Part shown: in pieces, positions 1-7,859 of the stretch
How the letters are laid out: each line of letters opens with the position of its first letter
How positions within the stretch are numbered: the stretch's first letter is position 1
Assembly (NCBI RefSeq): GCF_014466955.1
Contig: NZ_AP023396.1
Span: 1,984,001-2,048,000, forward strand
From: Nocardia wallacei
GTDB lineage: Bacteria; Actinomycetota; Actinomycetes; Mycobacteriales; Mycobacteriaceae
Length of the DNA stretch: 64,000 nt
Direction of reading: 5' to 3'
Notes under the pieces: model-generated
What the model was told of the DNA's origin: nothing
Database searches by the model: none
What the model saw: only the letters and a program-made list of their open reading frames with translations
Program-made: the position numbers and the translations under genes

Positions 1-606
1 CAGGCGAGACTGGAGCGTCGGCGCGCGGTCGTTGCCGCCGCGGCGGGATTGTTCGCCGCGTGCGGCTATCGGGCGGCGAGCATGGACGAGATCGCCTGCC
101 GGTCCGGGATCAGCAAACCGGTGCTGTACAAGTCGTTCTCGAGCAAGCTCGAACTGTATCTGGCCGTGCTGCACGACGCGGCGGAGGTGCTGCGTGAGAC
201 GCTCGCCGCCGCGCTCGCGCCCGGCCTGGACATGCGCGCGATCGTGACGGCGACGGTGGCCGCGATCTTCGACTTCGCCGACAATCATCCGCGCAGTGCC
301 GCCCTGCTGTCCGGCGCCGCCGTCGCCGAGGAACCCGCGGCGCAGCGCATGGCGCACCAGGCCGCGACCATCTGCACCGACACCCTCGAGCAGGCGCTGG
401 CGCCGTATCGGCTGCCGCGCGCCGAGCAGGGCTGGCTGATCACGACGGAGTTGGTGGCGATCGCGCAGTCGTGTGCGCGGGACTGGGTGGTCACCGGTAA
501 GGCACTGCCCAAACACGAGGCCGTGGCCACGACGGCCGGGCTGTGCTGGACCGGCCTGGCCGGTGTCAGGTTGGCGCCGCGCGCTCGCCTGGACCGGATG
601 CCGTAG
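1..606 (+). CDS. TetR/AcrR family regulator, 5' end outside the window
   Basis: The reading frame is open from the first base, so the true start lies upstream; 201 codons are visible. The visible N-terminus is the TetR helix-turn-helix: an Arg-rich stretch, then AAGLFAACGYRAASMDEIA, GISKPVLYKSF and SSKLELYLAVL, which match the second and third DNA-binding helices and the start of helix 4. The remainder is a helical ligand-binding domain with no recognisable specificity. It ends 1 bp before the convergent GAF-like gene, so the two 3' ends abut. Its target cannot be read from the window because its promoter is not included. The TTG at 49 is an internal codon. Confidence 0.9.
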   Translation, partial: QARLERRRAVVAAAAGLFAACGYRAASMDEIACRSGISKPVLYKSFSSKLELYLAVLHDAAEVLRETLAAALAPGLDMRAIVTATVAAIFDFADNHPRSAALLSGAAVAEEPAAQRMAHQAATICTDTLEQALAPYRLPRAEQGWLITTELVAIAQSCARDWVVTGKALPKHEAVATTAGLCWTGLAGVRLAPRARLDRMP

Positions 607-1158
607 TCAGAACGCGATACCGCCGCCGATCGAGTGCAGCGGTGACCAGTCGTCCTGGCGTGGTCGATGCGCGTGGATCCGGTGCAGCGTGCCGGCGGCG
701 GTCGACAGGAACGGCGCCAGCCGATCGCCGGTGCACACCGGAAAGGTGCCGGGGTGCTCGGCGTAGAGGGTGACCACGCCTTCGATGTCGGTGTCGGTGT
801 CGGTGTCCGGGATCAGCGGGTGGCAGTACAGCGACCGCACGCCCAGCATCAGCATCTCGTCTCGGTATGCGGCGTCCCACTGCGATTCCAGGGCCAGGTC
901 GGCGACCAGCACGGGACGACGGTGCGCGGCCACGTCGTGCCCGGGGCTGCGGAGGTGGACCAGCTGTACTTCTTCGAGCAGGTGAGCACGGTGACTGGAG
1001 GCCACGGCCGCGTACAGGATGCCGCCCTCGATCGAGGCGATCCCCACCATCGGCTGCCCCGGCACGGTGTCGCAGACCGCCGCGGCCAGTCGCAGGCACA
1101 CGCCGCACAGCTCGGGGTGGGAGTCCGGCGAGCCTTCGGGATGCATGGTGTTCGACAT
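607..1158 (-). CDS. GAF-like domain protein
   Basis: A 183-residue soluble protein. The pattern VGIASIEGG, then VLVADLALESQWDAAYRDEML, GVRSLYCHPLI and GVVTLYAEHPGTF follows the beta-strand order of a GAF sensor domain (small-molecule or redox sensing). The N-terminus carries a CGVC motif near residue 18 and a further Cys about 11 residues on. Family knowledge suggests a regulatory sensor; no output domain is fused. A hexanucleotide repeat near 786-809 encodes alternating Asp-Thr (DTDTDTD) in a surface loop just before the GVVTLY strand. The ATG at 1158 has GGAGCG upstream on the minus strand. The ligand is unknown. Confidence 0.65.
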   Translation of the reverse strand: MSNTMHPEGSPDSHPELCGVCLRLAAAVCDTVPGQPMVGIASIEGGILYAAVASSHRAHLLEEVQLVHLRSPGHDVAAHRRPVLVADLALESQWDAAYRDEMLMLGVRSLYCHPLIPDTDTDTDIEGVVTLYAEHPGTFPVCTGDRLAPFLSTAAGTLHRIHAHRPRQDDWSPLHSIGGGIAF

Positions 1159-1231
1159 CGGACACGCTCCGTGGGACGGTTACGGGGACGCCGCGCCGGT
1201 CACATAGTTCATGACCCACCCCACGATAACA

Positions 1232-1250
1232 CCGACCGGTCGGCATGCCG
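1232..1250. promoter_or_regulatory. Overlapping palindromes in a divergent intergenic region
   Basis: Between the GAF-like gene and the carboxypeptidase gene lies a perfect 12-bp palindrome CCGACCGGTCGG (1232-1243), followed by CGGCATGCCG (1241-1250). Such dyads between divergent genes are good operator candidates, but the high GC content makes chance palindromes of this composition fairly likely, and no cognate regulator can be assigned. Confidence 0.3.
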
Positions 1251-1292
1251 GAAATCCCGCCGGTCGGCCGATCGCGGCGGCACAATGTCGCG

Positions 1293-2225
1293 ATGCGAAT
1301 ATTTGCCCGGGTGTTGCAGGCTGTCGTTGCCGGTGTGCTGGTGGTGGCCGGTGGCCACGCCGCCGCCGTGGCCGTGCCGATCACGAGCGTCGCGAGTAGT
1401 GGACTGCCTTCCTGGTCGGCGCCCGAGCCGGAGGGGGTACAAGCGGCGGGGGCGGCGTTGGCCGACGGGTTCACCGGGGCGATGCGGTGGTCGCGGGAGG
1501 TGCACACCCCGGCGCCGATCGGCAGCATCGCGAAGGTGATGACGGCGTTGGTGGTGATCGACTCCGGCGACCTCGAGCGCCCCGTCGAGGTGCCGGAGGG
1601 AATCATCCCCTACGACAACAAGTTCGGGGCGAGTACGGCGGATCTGGTTCCGGGCGAGACGCTCTCGGCGCGGCAGCTGCTGTACGCACTGATGTTGCCC
1701 TCCGGTTGCGACGCCGCTTACGCGCTGGCCGAGGCGTACGGTCCCGGGCAGGCGGCGTTCGTCGACAGGATGAACGACAAGGCGCGGCAATTGGGCTTGG
1801 GTGGTACGCATTTCAGCGATCCCAGCGGGCTGCCGTACCCGACCGGCCACTCCACCTTCGCCACTCCGGCGGATCTGATCAGGCTCGGCATGCACGCGAT
1901 GACGCTGCCCGTGTTCCGCGAGATCGTCGGGTCCGCGACCTACCACGTTCCGGCCGGGCCGGACAACCGCGAGCACTTCTGGGAGACAACCAATCTGCTG
2001 TTGGGTGACTACCCCGGCACCGTCGGCATCAAGACCGGCTCCACCGACGCCGCGGGGACGTGCCTGCTGTTCGAGGCGGTCCGCGCCGGAGTGCCGTTGA
2101 TAGGTGTGGTGCTGCACAGCTCGCCCGACAGTGCGGCGGCCGCGGCGGAGGACGCCGAGCGAATGTTGAACTGGGGCTACGGGCCGATCGCGGGTGCGCT
2201 GCCGTTCAGTTGGTCGCTAGGGTGA
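1293..2225 (+). CDS. Secreted D-alanyl-D-alanine carboxypeptidase (peptidase S11)
   Basis: A penicillin-binding-protein-type serine hydrolase that removes the terminal D-Ala from peptidoglycan stem peptides outside the cell. From the ATG at 1293 the product is 310 residues with a signal peptide (MRIFARVLQAVVAGVLVVAG, then AAAVA). Catalytic motifs are in the right order: SIAK (nucleophile Ser78, Lys81), SGC (Ser137) and KTG (Lys247). The second motif is normally SxN; here Asn is replaced by Cys. An upstream in-frame start at 1245 would add 16 residues and spoil the signal peptide. It ends 4 bp before the NADH dehydrogenase start, so the two may be co-transcribed. No C-terminal anchor is visible. 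Confidence 0.88.
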   Translation: MRIFARVLQAVVAGVLVVAGGHAAAVAVPITSVASSGLPSWSAPEPEGVQAAGAALADGFTGAMRWSREVHTPAPIGSIAKVMTALVVIDSGDLERPVEVPEGIIPYDNKFGASTADLVPGETLSARQLLYALMLPSGCDAAYALAEAYGPGQAAFVDRMNDKARQLGLGGTHFSDPSGLPYPTGHSTFATPADLIRLGMHAMTLPVFREIVGSATYHVPAGPDNREHFWETTNLLLGDYPGTVGIKTGSTDAAGTCLLFEAVRAGVPLIGVVLHSSPDSAAAAAEDAERMLNWGYGPIAGALPFSWSLG

Positions 2226-2229
2226 TGCC

Positions 2230-3594
2230 ATGGGTCCCGCGAAGATCGTGATCGTCGGCGGTGGTTTCTCGGGTGTCGAGTGCGCCCGCTATCTGGAACG
2301 TCATCTGCGTCCGGAAGAAGCGTTCGTCCAGCTCGTCACCCCCGATGCCGGTCTGCTCTATCTGCCGCTGCTACCGCAGGTCGCGTCGGGGGTGCTCAAT
2401 CCGCGGTCGATCTCGGTGTCGTTGCGGCGGGTGCTGCGCCGCACCGAGGTGGTGCCCGGCATGGCGATCGGGGTGGATGCGCGGAAACGGCAGGTCGTGG
2501 TGCGGCGCTCGGCGGGCGCCGAATGTGCGCTGGACTACGACCATCTGGTGCTGGTGCCGGGCAGTATCACGCGGGTGCTCGATGTGCCCGGATTGCACGA
2601 GCACGGCTTCGGCATGAAGACCCTCGCGCAGGCGATGTTCCTGCGGGACCACGTATTACAGCAGTTGGATGTGGCGGCGATGCGCGGCGAGGAGGACGAG
2701 GACCGCGAACGGCTGCACTTCGTCACCATCGGCGCGGGCTACGCCGGCACCGAGACCACCGCGGTGCTCAACAAGGTCACGCAGGCCGCCGCGCGCCGCT
2801 ACTTCCCGAAACTCGAATCCGGCATGGTGCGCTGGCATCTGGTCACTCGCGGCGACCGGATCATGCCCGAACTCGGTGAGCGGCTCGGCGAGGAGGTCAA
2901 GCAGAACCTGGCCGAGCGCGGCGTCGAACTGATCTGCGGCGCCTCCGCGAAAGAGGTTACGGCGCACGGGGTCCGGCTCACCAACGGACGATTCATCCCG
3001 TCGCGCACGGTGTTGTGGACGGCCGGGGTCGAACCCAGCCCGCTCGCAGGGCATTTGGGTGCGGCCACCGACAAGGGCCGCATCGTCGCGGCCGCCGATC
3101 TCACCGTGCCGGGCCTCACCGGCGTGTGGGCGTGCGGGGACGCGGCCGCGGTACCCGACCTGACCGCCGAGGACGGCGCCATCTGCGCGCCCACCGCCCA
3201 GCACGCCATGCGACAGGGCCGCCACCTGGGCAAGAATCTGGTGACCGAGCTCCGCGGCCGGGGGCGCACGCCGTACCGGCATCCGGATCTCGGCCTGGTC
3301 GTCGACCTCGGGGGCAAGGACGCGGTGGCGCGGCCGCTGAAGATCGGATTGCACGGTATTCCCGCGCAGGCGGTGACCCGCGGCTACCACCTGTTGGCGC
3401 TGCGCACCATCGTCGCGCGTGCCCGGGTGGCCTTCGACTGGACCGTCCACGGCCTCAGCGGGGACGACTTCCTGCGAATCGGCTACGGCGACTACGACAC
3501 TCACACCATCCGGGGCTTCGAGCAGACCGACTGCTATCTGCCCGCCGAGGAGATTCCGGCGGCGCTGGAGGCACTCGGGGACGCGGCCAACTGA
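2230..3594 (+). CDS. Type II NADH dehydrogenase-like FAD oxidoreductase
   Basis: A 454-residue two-dinucleotide-binding flavoprotein of the Ndh family, which passes electrons from NADH to menaquinone without pumping protons. The FAD Rossmann motif is VGGGFSGVECARYL near residue 9 and the NAD motif is TIGAGYAGTETTAVL near residue 167. The second FAD site is TGVWACGDAAAVPD, and an AQHAMRQG segment follows, as in NDH-2. The C-terminus has hydrophobic and amphipathic stretches but no clear transmembrane helix. It is probably a peripheral membrane enzyme. Length agrees with the family. The quinone-reductase role is inferred. Confidence 0.85.
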   Translation: MGPAKIVIVGGGFSGVECARYLERHLRPEEAFVQLVTPDAGLLYLPLLPQVASGVLNPRSISVSLRRVLRRTEVVPGMAIGVDARKRQVVVRRSAGAECALDYDHLVLVPGSITRVLDVPGLHEHGFGMKTLAQAMFLRDHVLQQLDVAAMRGEEDEDRERLHFVTIGAGYAGTETTAVLNKVTQAAARRYFPKLESGMVRWHLVTRGDRIMPELGERLGEEVKQNLAERGVELICGASAKEVTAHGVRLTNGRFIPSRTVLWTAGVEPSPLAGHLGAATDKGRIVAAADLTVPGLTGVWACGDAAAVPDLTAEDGAICAPTAQHAMRQGRHLGKNLVTELRGRGRTPYRHPDLGLVVDLGGKDAVARPLKIGLHGIPAQAVTRGYHLLALRTIVARARVAFDWTVHGLSGDDFLRIGYGDYDTHTIRGFEQTDCYLPAEEIPAALEALGDAAN

Positions 3595-3699
3595 GCGTTA
3601 AGTTTCTCGTAAGCCCCGCTGGATACAAGTATGAGGCGGTACGGGCGTGGGATCGCTCCGGCCTCAACAGTCTTGTGACACCGGAGAGAACAGGAAATC

Positions 3700-4284
3700 A
3701 TGTCGTACCCGTACCACCAGCAGGGGCACTATCCTCAGGTGCCGCCGGGCGGCCATCCCCAGCACTACGGTTATCCGCCTGCGCCATATGGTTATCCGTC
3801 CCCGCCTCCCGGATATCCGCAACCCGTCGCCAGCGCGGTGCCCGCGGTGTGCGCCGGCCTGCTGTTCGGGCTGTGCTCGGTGCTGTGCTTCGTGTTCGCG
3901 GTTCCCGGATTCGACGGTGCCAAGGTCAGCAGTATGACCCGACTGATGGCGCTCATCGGTCAGGCGTTCTCCGAACATACGACGCGCAATATCGATTTCG
4001 GCGTTTCCGTGACGATGACGATCGGTGGCATAACGGCCCTGCTGGCGGTGCTGTTGATGTGCAGACTCGGCTTCGCTCGCTGGTTGCTGATCGTGCTGAG
4101 CGTCCTGGTCGCCGCGTACTACATCTACGCGCTGGTGCGGCTGGCCGACCTGGGCGCGCCGTCGAAGTTCTACACCTGGATCGTGGTGGCCCTGATCGGC
4201 TGGACCTCGGCCGGAATTCTCGCCGCCCTGCCCGCCACCGGCCGCGCCATGCGCGGCTATCGCCCGCCCGTCGCCCGGTGGTGA
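3700..4284 (+). CDS. Integral membrane protein with Pro/Tyr/Gly-rich N-terminus
   Basis: A 194-residue protein of unknown function. Residues 1-42 are a low-complexity cytoplasmic tail rich in Pro, Tyr, Gly, Gln and His, with repeated GYP/YPP units. About four hydrophobic helices follow, at roughly residues 46-66, 100-122, 124-146 and 158-178. Such tails occur on many actinobacterial small membrane proteins. An AGGA-like ribosome site (CAGGAAATC) precedes the ATG. The 105-bp gap from the NADH dehydrogenase suggests a separate transcript. Its 3' end is 7 bp from the convergent TetR gene. Confidence 0.75.
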   Translation: MSYPYHQQGHYPQVPPGGHPQHYGYPPAPYGYPSPPPGYPQPVASAVPAVCAGLLFGLCSVLCFVFAVPGFDGAKVSSMTRLMALIGQAFSEHTTRNIDFGVSVTMTIGGITALLAVLLMCRLGFARWLLIVLSVLVAAYYIYALVRLADLGAPSKFYTWIVVALIGWTSAGILAALPATGRAMRGYRPPVARW

Positions 4285-4291
4285 TCGAAGG

Positions 4292-4963
4292 TCAGGCGCG
4301 GGCCTCGCGGGTGCGCTCGGTCCGCCGCGCCCCGATCCGCCGACTCGCGTGCTCGAGAATGCAGTCGAGGCCGTACTCGAAATCGTGATCGTCGGGCGCG
4401 CTGCTCTCGTAGAAGGCGCCGGCCCCGGTCGCCGCCTCCTTGTTCTTGTCGTAAAGGCGTTGGAGCACAACGGTTCCGCGGATGTGTAACTGCACGGCGG
4501 AATAGGTGTCGACCGCATCCTCCGACGGCAACCCGGCCTCGACCAAGCTGTCGATCACCCGCTCGGTCTGCTGGGCGCCGACCTTCGCGGCGGCGGGGCT
4601 CAGGGCCGACCTGATCAGAATGAGGTCGCACAGAATCGGGTTGTCCCGGAACGCCTTGCGCATCGTGCGGGCGTGGCGGCGCATCGACTCCTGCCAGTCG
4701 GCGGCCTGGACGAACGGGGTGACGAGGTCGGCGAACTGCTCCAGCGCCCGGTCGGTCATGGCGTCGAGCAGGTCGTCCTTCTTGCGGAAATACCAGTAGA
4801 TGCTCGTCACCCCGACATCCAGATGCTTGCCCAGCATCGGCATGCTCAGATTGTCCAGCGAGACCTGCTCCGCGAGTTGGAAAGCCCCGTCGAGAATGTC
4901 CTCGGGATTGAGGGACCCGCGCTCGCGCCGCGGACGCTTCTCGACGGTTGCCCGCTTGGCCAT
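4292..4963 (-). CDS. TetR family regulator with Tet-like C-terminal domain
   Basis: A 223-residue repressor. The DNA-binding helices are at residues 18-65 (ILDGAFQLAEQ, LSMPMLGKHLDVGVTSIYW, YFRKKDDLLDAM), followed by an all-helical effector domain. The GVTSIYWYFRKKDDL segment is typical of the TetR_C_1 subgroup. I chose the ATG at 4963 because GGAGG lies about 10 bases upstream on the minus strand; a longer frame to 5050 adds 29 residues of no domain character. The divergent neighbour is the baeRF-like gene. A short dyad at 5060-5073 is a possible operator. Confidence 0.88.
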   Translation of the reverse strand: MAKRATVEKRPRRERGSLNPEDILDGAFQLAEQVSLDNLSMPMLGKHLDVGVTSIYWYFRKKDDLLDAMTDRALEQFADLVTPFVQAADWQESMRRHARTMRKAFRDNPILCDLILIRSALSPAAAKVGAQQTERVIDSLVEAGLPSEDAVDTYSAVQLHIRGTVVLQRLYDKNKEAATGAGAFYESSAPDDHDFEYGLDCILEHASRRIGARRTERTREARA

Positions 4964-5059
4964 GTCTGCGACTACCTCCGTGAAATTCTCTCGGCGCGAC
5001 CGGTTGCCGATTCCGGTGTGAACAGGCGACGAAGATGATCGTTTCCCCAACTGTAAACC

Positions 5060-5073
5060 ATGCCGCTAGGCAT
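5060..5073. promoter_or_regulatory. Possible TetR operator
   Basis: ATGCC-GCTA-GGCAT is a 5-bp-arm dyad about 100 bp upstream of the TetR start, in a 287-bp divergent intergenic region. An AT-richer stretch (ACTGTAAACC) lies next to it and could hold a -10 element for the minus-strand gene. This is the only clear dyad I saw there; support is weak. Confidence 0.3.
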
Positions 5074-5250
5074 TCGCGAACGCTGTCCCGACGATTGCCG
5101 GAGCTGGGCACAGATAGTTGCTGTCGATTCGCTGATTCGGGGATCGACGGTATTCTCGGGAGGGCGGAGCGGTCCGGGTACCTCTCGGGGGATGCCGACC
5201 GACCCGCGCAGCAGTGGACCTGGGCGTGACGGCACGAGCTTGGAGGGCTG

Positions 5251-6357
5251 ATGTTGCACACCGATATTCCCACGCGCGGCGAGGTGCGGCGGCTGGTGGC
5301 GGAGACCGACCCCTGGAGTGTGTCGATCTACACGCCGACCGAGGGCGACCCGGCGTCGCCGGACGGTAGCCGGATCGCCTTCACGAATCAGGCGCGGGAG
5401 GCGCTGGAGCGGATCTCCGACCGGGCGGCGCAGGAGGCGCTGCGCGAGGAGCTGGACGACCTGGCCGACGACGCGGACTTCTGGCGCTTCCAGTCGAATT
5501 CCCTTGTGGTACTGGGTACTCCGCAGCGCGTGCGGACCTATCGGGTGCCCAATCGGCTGCCCGCGGGCGTATTCGTCGGGGATCGGTTCCACACCAAGCC
5601 GCTGTTGCGGGCCACGACGTTCCCGCAGACGGCGTTCGTGCTCGCGCTCTCCGAAGGGGCGGTACGGCTGATCGAGGTGGCGGCGGACGGTGGCGCCGAG
5701 GAGGTGCGGGTACCGGGATTGCCGGCGAGCGCGGCCGACCACGCGCGCAAGGCCTCGCTCAGCGGCCGCGCGCCGAAGGGCCGGATTCAAGGGACCGAGG
5801 GCCGCAAACTGCGGGTCCGGCAGTACGCGCGAGCCGTCGACCGGCAGTTGCGCGATGTGCTGGCGGGCCGGGACGTCCCGCTGATCCTGGCCGCGACCGA
5901 GCCGATCGATGCGCTGTACCGATCGGTCAACAGCTACCCGGTGCTGCTCGACGAATCCCTGACCGGCAATCCGGAGCAACTCTCCGACGCCGAACTCGGG
6001 ACGCGCGCCCGTGAGATCCTGGACGAGTACTACGCCGCGGAAATCGCCGAGCTGCGGGACCTGTTCGAGCGGCGGCGCGGCGAGGGCCGGGCCGCCACCG
6101 ATCTCGCCGACATCGCCCGCGCGGCCACCTTCGGCATGGTGGACACGCTCCTGGCGGATATCGATGTCACCGTGGCGGGTTCGATTTCCGACGGCGGCGA
6201 GGTCACCTTCGCCGACCGGTCCGAGGTGGGCGCGCCCGGCGTGGTGGACGAGATCTGCCGCCGCGTGCTGCAGGCCGACGGCCGGGTATTCGCGGTGCGC
6301 GCCGCGGACATGCCCGAGAGCGCCGCGGCCGCGGCCATTCTCCGTTACGCGCCGTGA
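5251..6357 (+). CDS. baeRF-like protein (bacterial relative of archaeo-eukaryotic release factor 1)
   Basis: A 368-residue cytoplasmic protein. The layout is an N-terminal alpha/beta part (VSIYTPTEGDP, then an LDDLADDADFWRFQSNSLVVL segment), a central region with FVLALSEGAVRLIEV, and a C-terminal LILAATEPIDALYRSVNSYP and ADVEICRRVL-like alpha/beta part. This is the order seen in the baeRF families, which resemble the core of eRF1/Pelota. Family knowledge suggests a link to ribosomes or stress, but no function is established. GGAGGG stands 7 bases before the ATG. No operon partner is evident. The family call comes from motif memory and needs a profile search. Confidence 0.6.
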   Translation: MLHTDIPTRGEVRRLVAETDPWSVSIYTPTEGDPASPDGSRIAFTNQAREALERISDRAAQEALREELDDLADDADFWRFQSNSLVVLGTPQRVRTYRVPNRLPAGVFVGDRFHTKPLLRATTFPQTAFVLALSEGAVRLIEVAADGGAEEVRVPGLPASAADHARKASLSGRAPKGRIQGTEGRKLRVRQYARAVDRQLRDVLAGRDVPLILAATEPIDALYRSVNSYPVLLDESLTGNPEQLSDAELGTRAREILDEYYAAEIAELRDLFERRRGEGRAATDLADIARAATFGMVDTLLADIDVTVAGSISDGGEVTFADRSEVGAPGVVDEICRRVLQADGRVFAVRAADMPESAAAAAILRYAP

Positions 6358-6404
6358 TCACGCCACGTCGTGCGGCGGGAGCGCGAATTGCCAACTGCCG
6401 CAAC

Positions 6405-6794
6405 CTAGTCCGTGACGCGGTTGCCGGTGTACTGCCGCACCAGCATGGTGAGGCCGGTGATCAACAGGACCGCCAGCGGCGCCAGCGGCAGGTAGGAGAC
6501 CGCGACGATCGGTTCCGGTAGTGCCAGCGCGACGATGGTGGCGAGCACGGTCGCGGTGAACACCGCGGCAGACCACCGGTGCGTCGTGCGGATCCCACCC
6601 GCCCGCCGCCCGCTCGCGTACCGCACCAGCAGCACGAGTCCGGACAGCAGCAGCAGGATCAGTGGCGGTAGCGGCACATAGGACAGCCAGACCGGGCCCC
6701 GCAGGGCGAGGCCGACGACGGTGACGACGAGGGTCGCGACGAAGGTCAGGGCCAGGCCGCGGTGCCATTGCCGAATTCGCGTGTTCCAGCTCAT
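6405..6794 (-). CDS. Small four-helix membrane protein
   Basis: A 129-residue protein consisting of two similar halves, each with two hydrophobic helices: LTFVATLVVTVVGLAL and PLILLLLSGLVLLVRY in the first, VFTATVLATIVALAL and LAVLLITGLTMLVRQY in the second. The halves look like an internal duplication (helix, PxPP/PLAP loop, helix ending LVRxY). I place the start at the ATG at 6794 (MSWNTRIRQW); the longer frame to 7088 is antisense to the AraC gene. Function unknown. It is divergent to the broken AraC gene, 84 bp apart. Confidence 0.65.
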   Translation of the reverse strand: MSWNTRIRQWHRGLALTFVATLVVTVVGLALRGPVWLSYVPLPPLILLLLSGLVLLVRYASGRRAGGIRTTHRWSAAVFTATVLATIVALALPEPIVAVSYLPLAPLAVLLITGLTMLVRQYTGNRVTD

Positions 6795-6878
6795 GGCGAC
6801 GACGCTAGCCACGGGCGGTGACCAGGACTTCTCGATTCCTGATCGGTTCGCGAAACCCGACGCTCGTACCATGACGGC

Positions 6879-7727
6879 ATGCGATCCGCCGACCCGCTTC
6901 GTGACGCCGCGGCGTTGTGGGACATCGCGCTGCCGTCTCGGCCGGATCGTCTCCCGGGAATCAGCATGGCCGGGTTCCGCGGCCGGACCGGCGACCACAT
7001 CGATATCCGGGTCGTGCCGTATCCCGCTGTCACCGTGTTCGTCGATTTCGGAGACGCGCTGCTGATCGACGCCGGTGGTGGGCGACACCAGCGCGGCACC
7101 GTGGTGGTCGGGCTCGCGCCCACCGGGGTGTGGGGCCGCGGCCGCGACATCGACTGTCTGCAGATACGCCTGTCACCGGTGGTCGCGCACGCGGCGCTGG
7201 GCGCGGCCACCGAACTGAACGCAACGGTGACCGCTTTGGACGACTTCTGGGGCACCGACGCCGCGCGGGTCCGGGAGCAGTTGCACGCCGCGCGCGGCTG
7301 GGACGAGCGGTTCGCGGTCGCCGCGGCAGCGGTCGTTCGGCGGTACCGGGCGGGCCGCCGGGTCGATCCGGAGATCGCCTTCGCCTGGGACCGCATGGTT
7401 GCCAGCCGCGGGCAGATCCGAATGGACCGGCTCGCAACCGAATTGGGGTGGAGCCGCTAGCGGCTGTGGTCCCGGTTCCGGGCACAGGTCGGTCTCACCC
7501 CCAAGCACGCGGCTCAGCTCGTCCGCTTCGACCACGCGGCGCACCGTCTCGCCGGTGGCGTCAGCGCCGCGGCCGTGGCGGCGGAGAGCGGTTATGCCGA
7601 CCAGTCCCATCTGCACCGCGACGTCATGACCTTCGCCGGGGTGACTCCGGCGGCCGTCGCCGTCGCGCCCTGGCTCGCGGTGGACGATGTCGAGTGGAGC
7701 GCTCCGGAACGGTCGTTCGCACGCTGA
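6879..7727 (+). pseudogene. AraC-family regulator interrupted by an in-frame amber codon
   Basis: The first 193 codons encode an N-terminal sensor domain and the first helices of the AraC DNA-binding domain (IRMDRLATELGWSR). TAG at 7458-7460 then stops translation. Reading on in the same frame gives RLWSRFRAQVGLTPKHAAQL, VRFDHAAHRLAGG and ESGYADQSHLHRDVMTFAG, the rest of a normal double helix-turn-helix, ending at TGA 7725-7727. The stop falls where AraC proteins usually carry Lys or Arg, so AAG-to-TAG is the simplest cause. The truncated product would lack one and a half HTH motifs. It precedes the ABC pair, which it probably once regulated. A sequencing error must be excluded. Confidence 0.82.
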
Positions 7728-7859
7728 TCCGGCCCGGCCGGTGACGTCGGCCACAGGGAACATTTGTCCAAGACGCCTCGCGTCGCGCCGGTGATGCTTC
7801 CAGTCATCTGGAAGCGCGCCCTGCCCGGTGGGCCGGCGCGATGTGGTCGAGGAGGAGTC

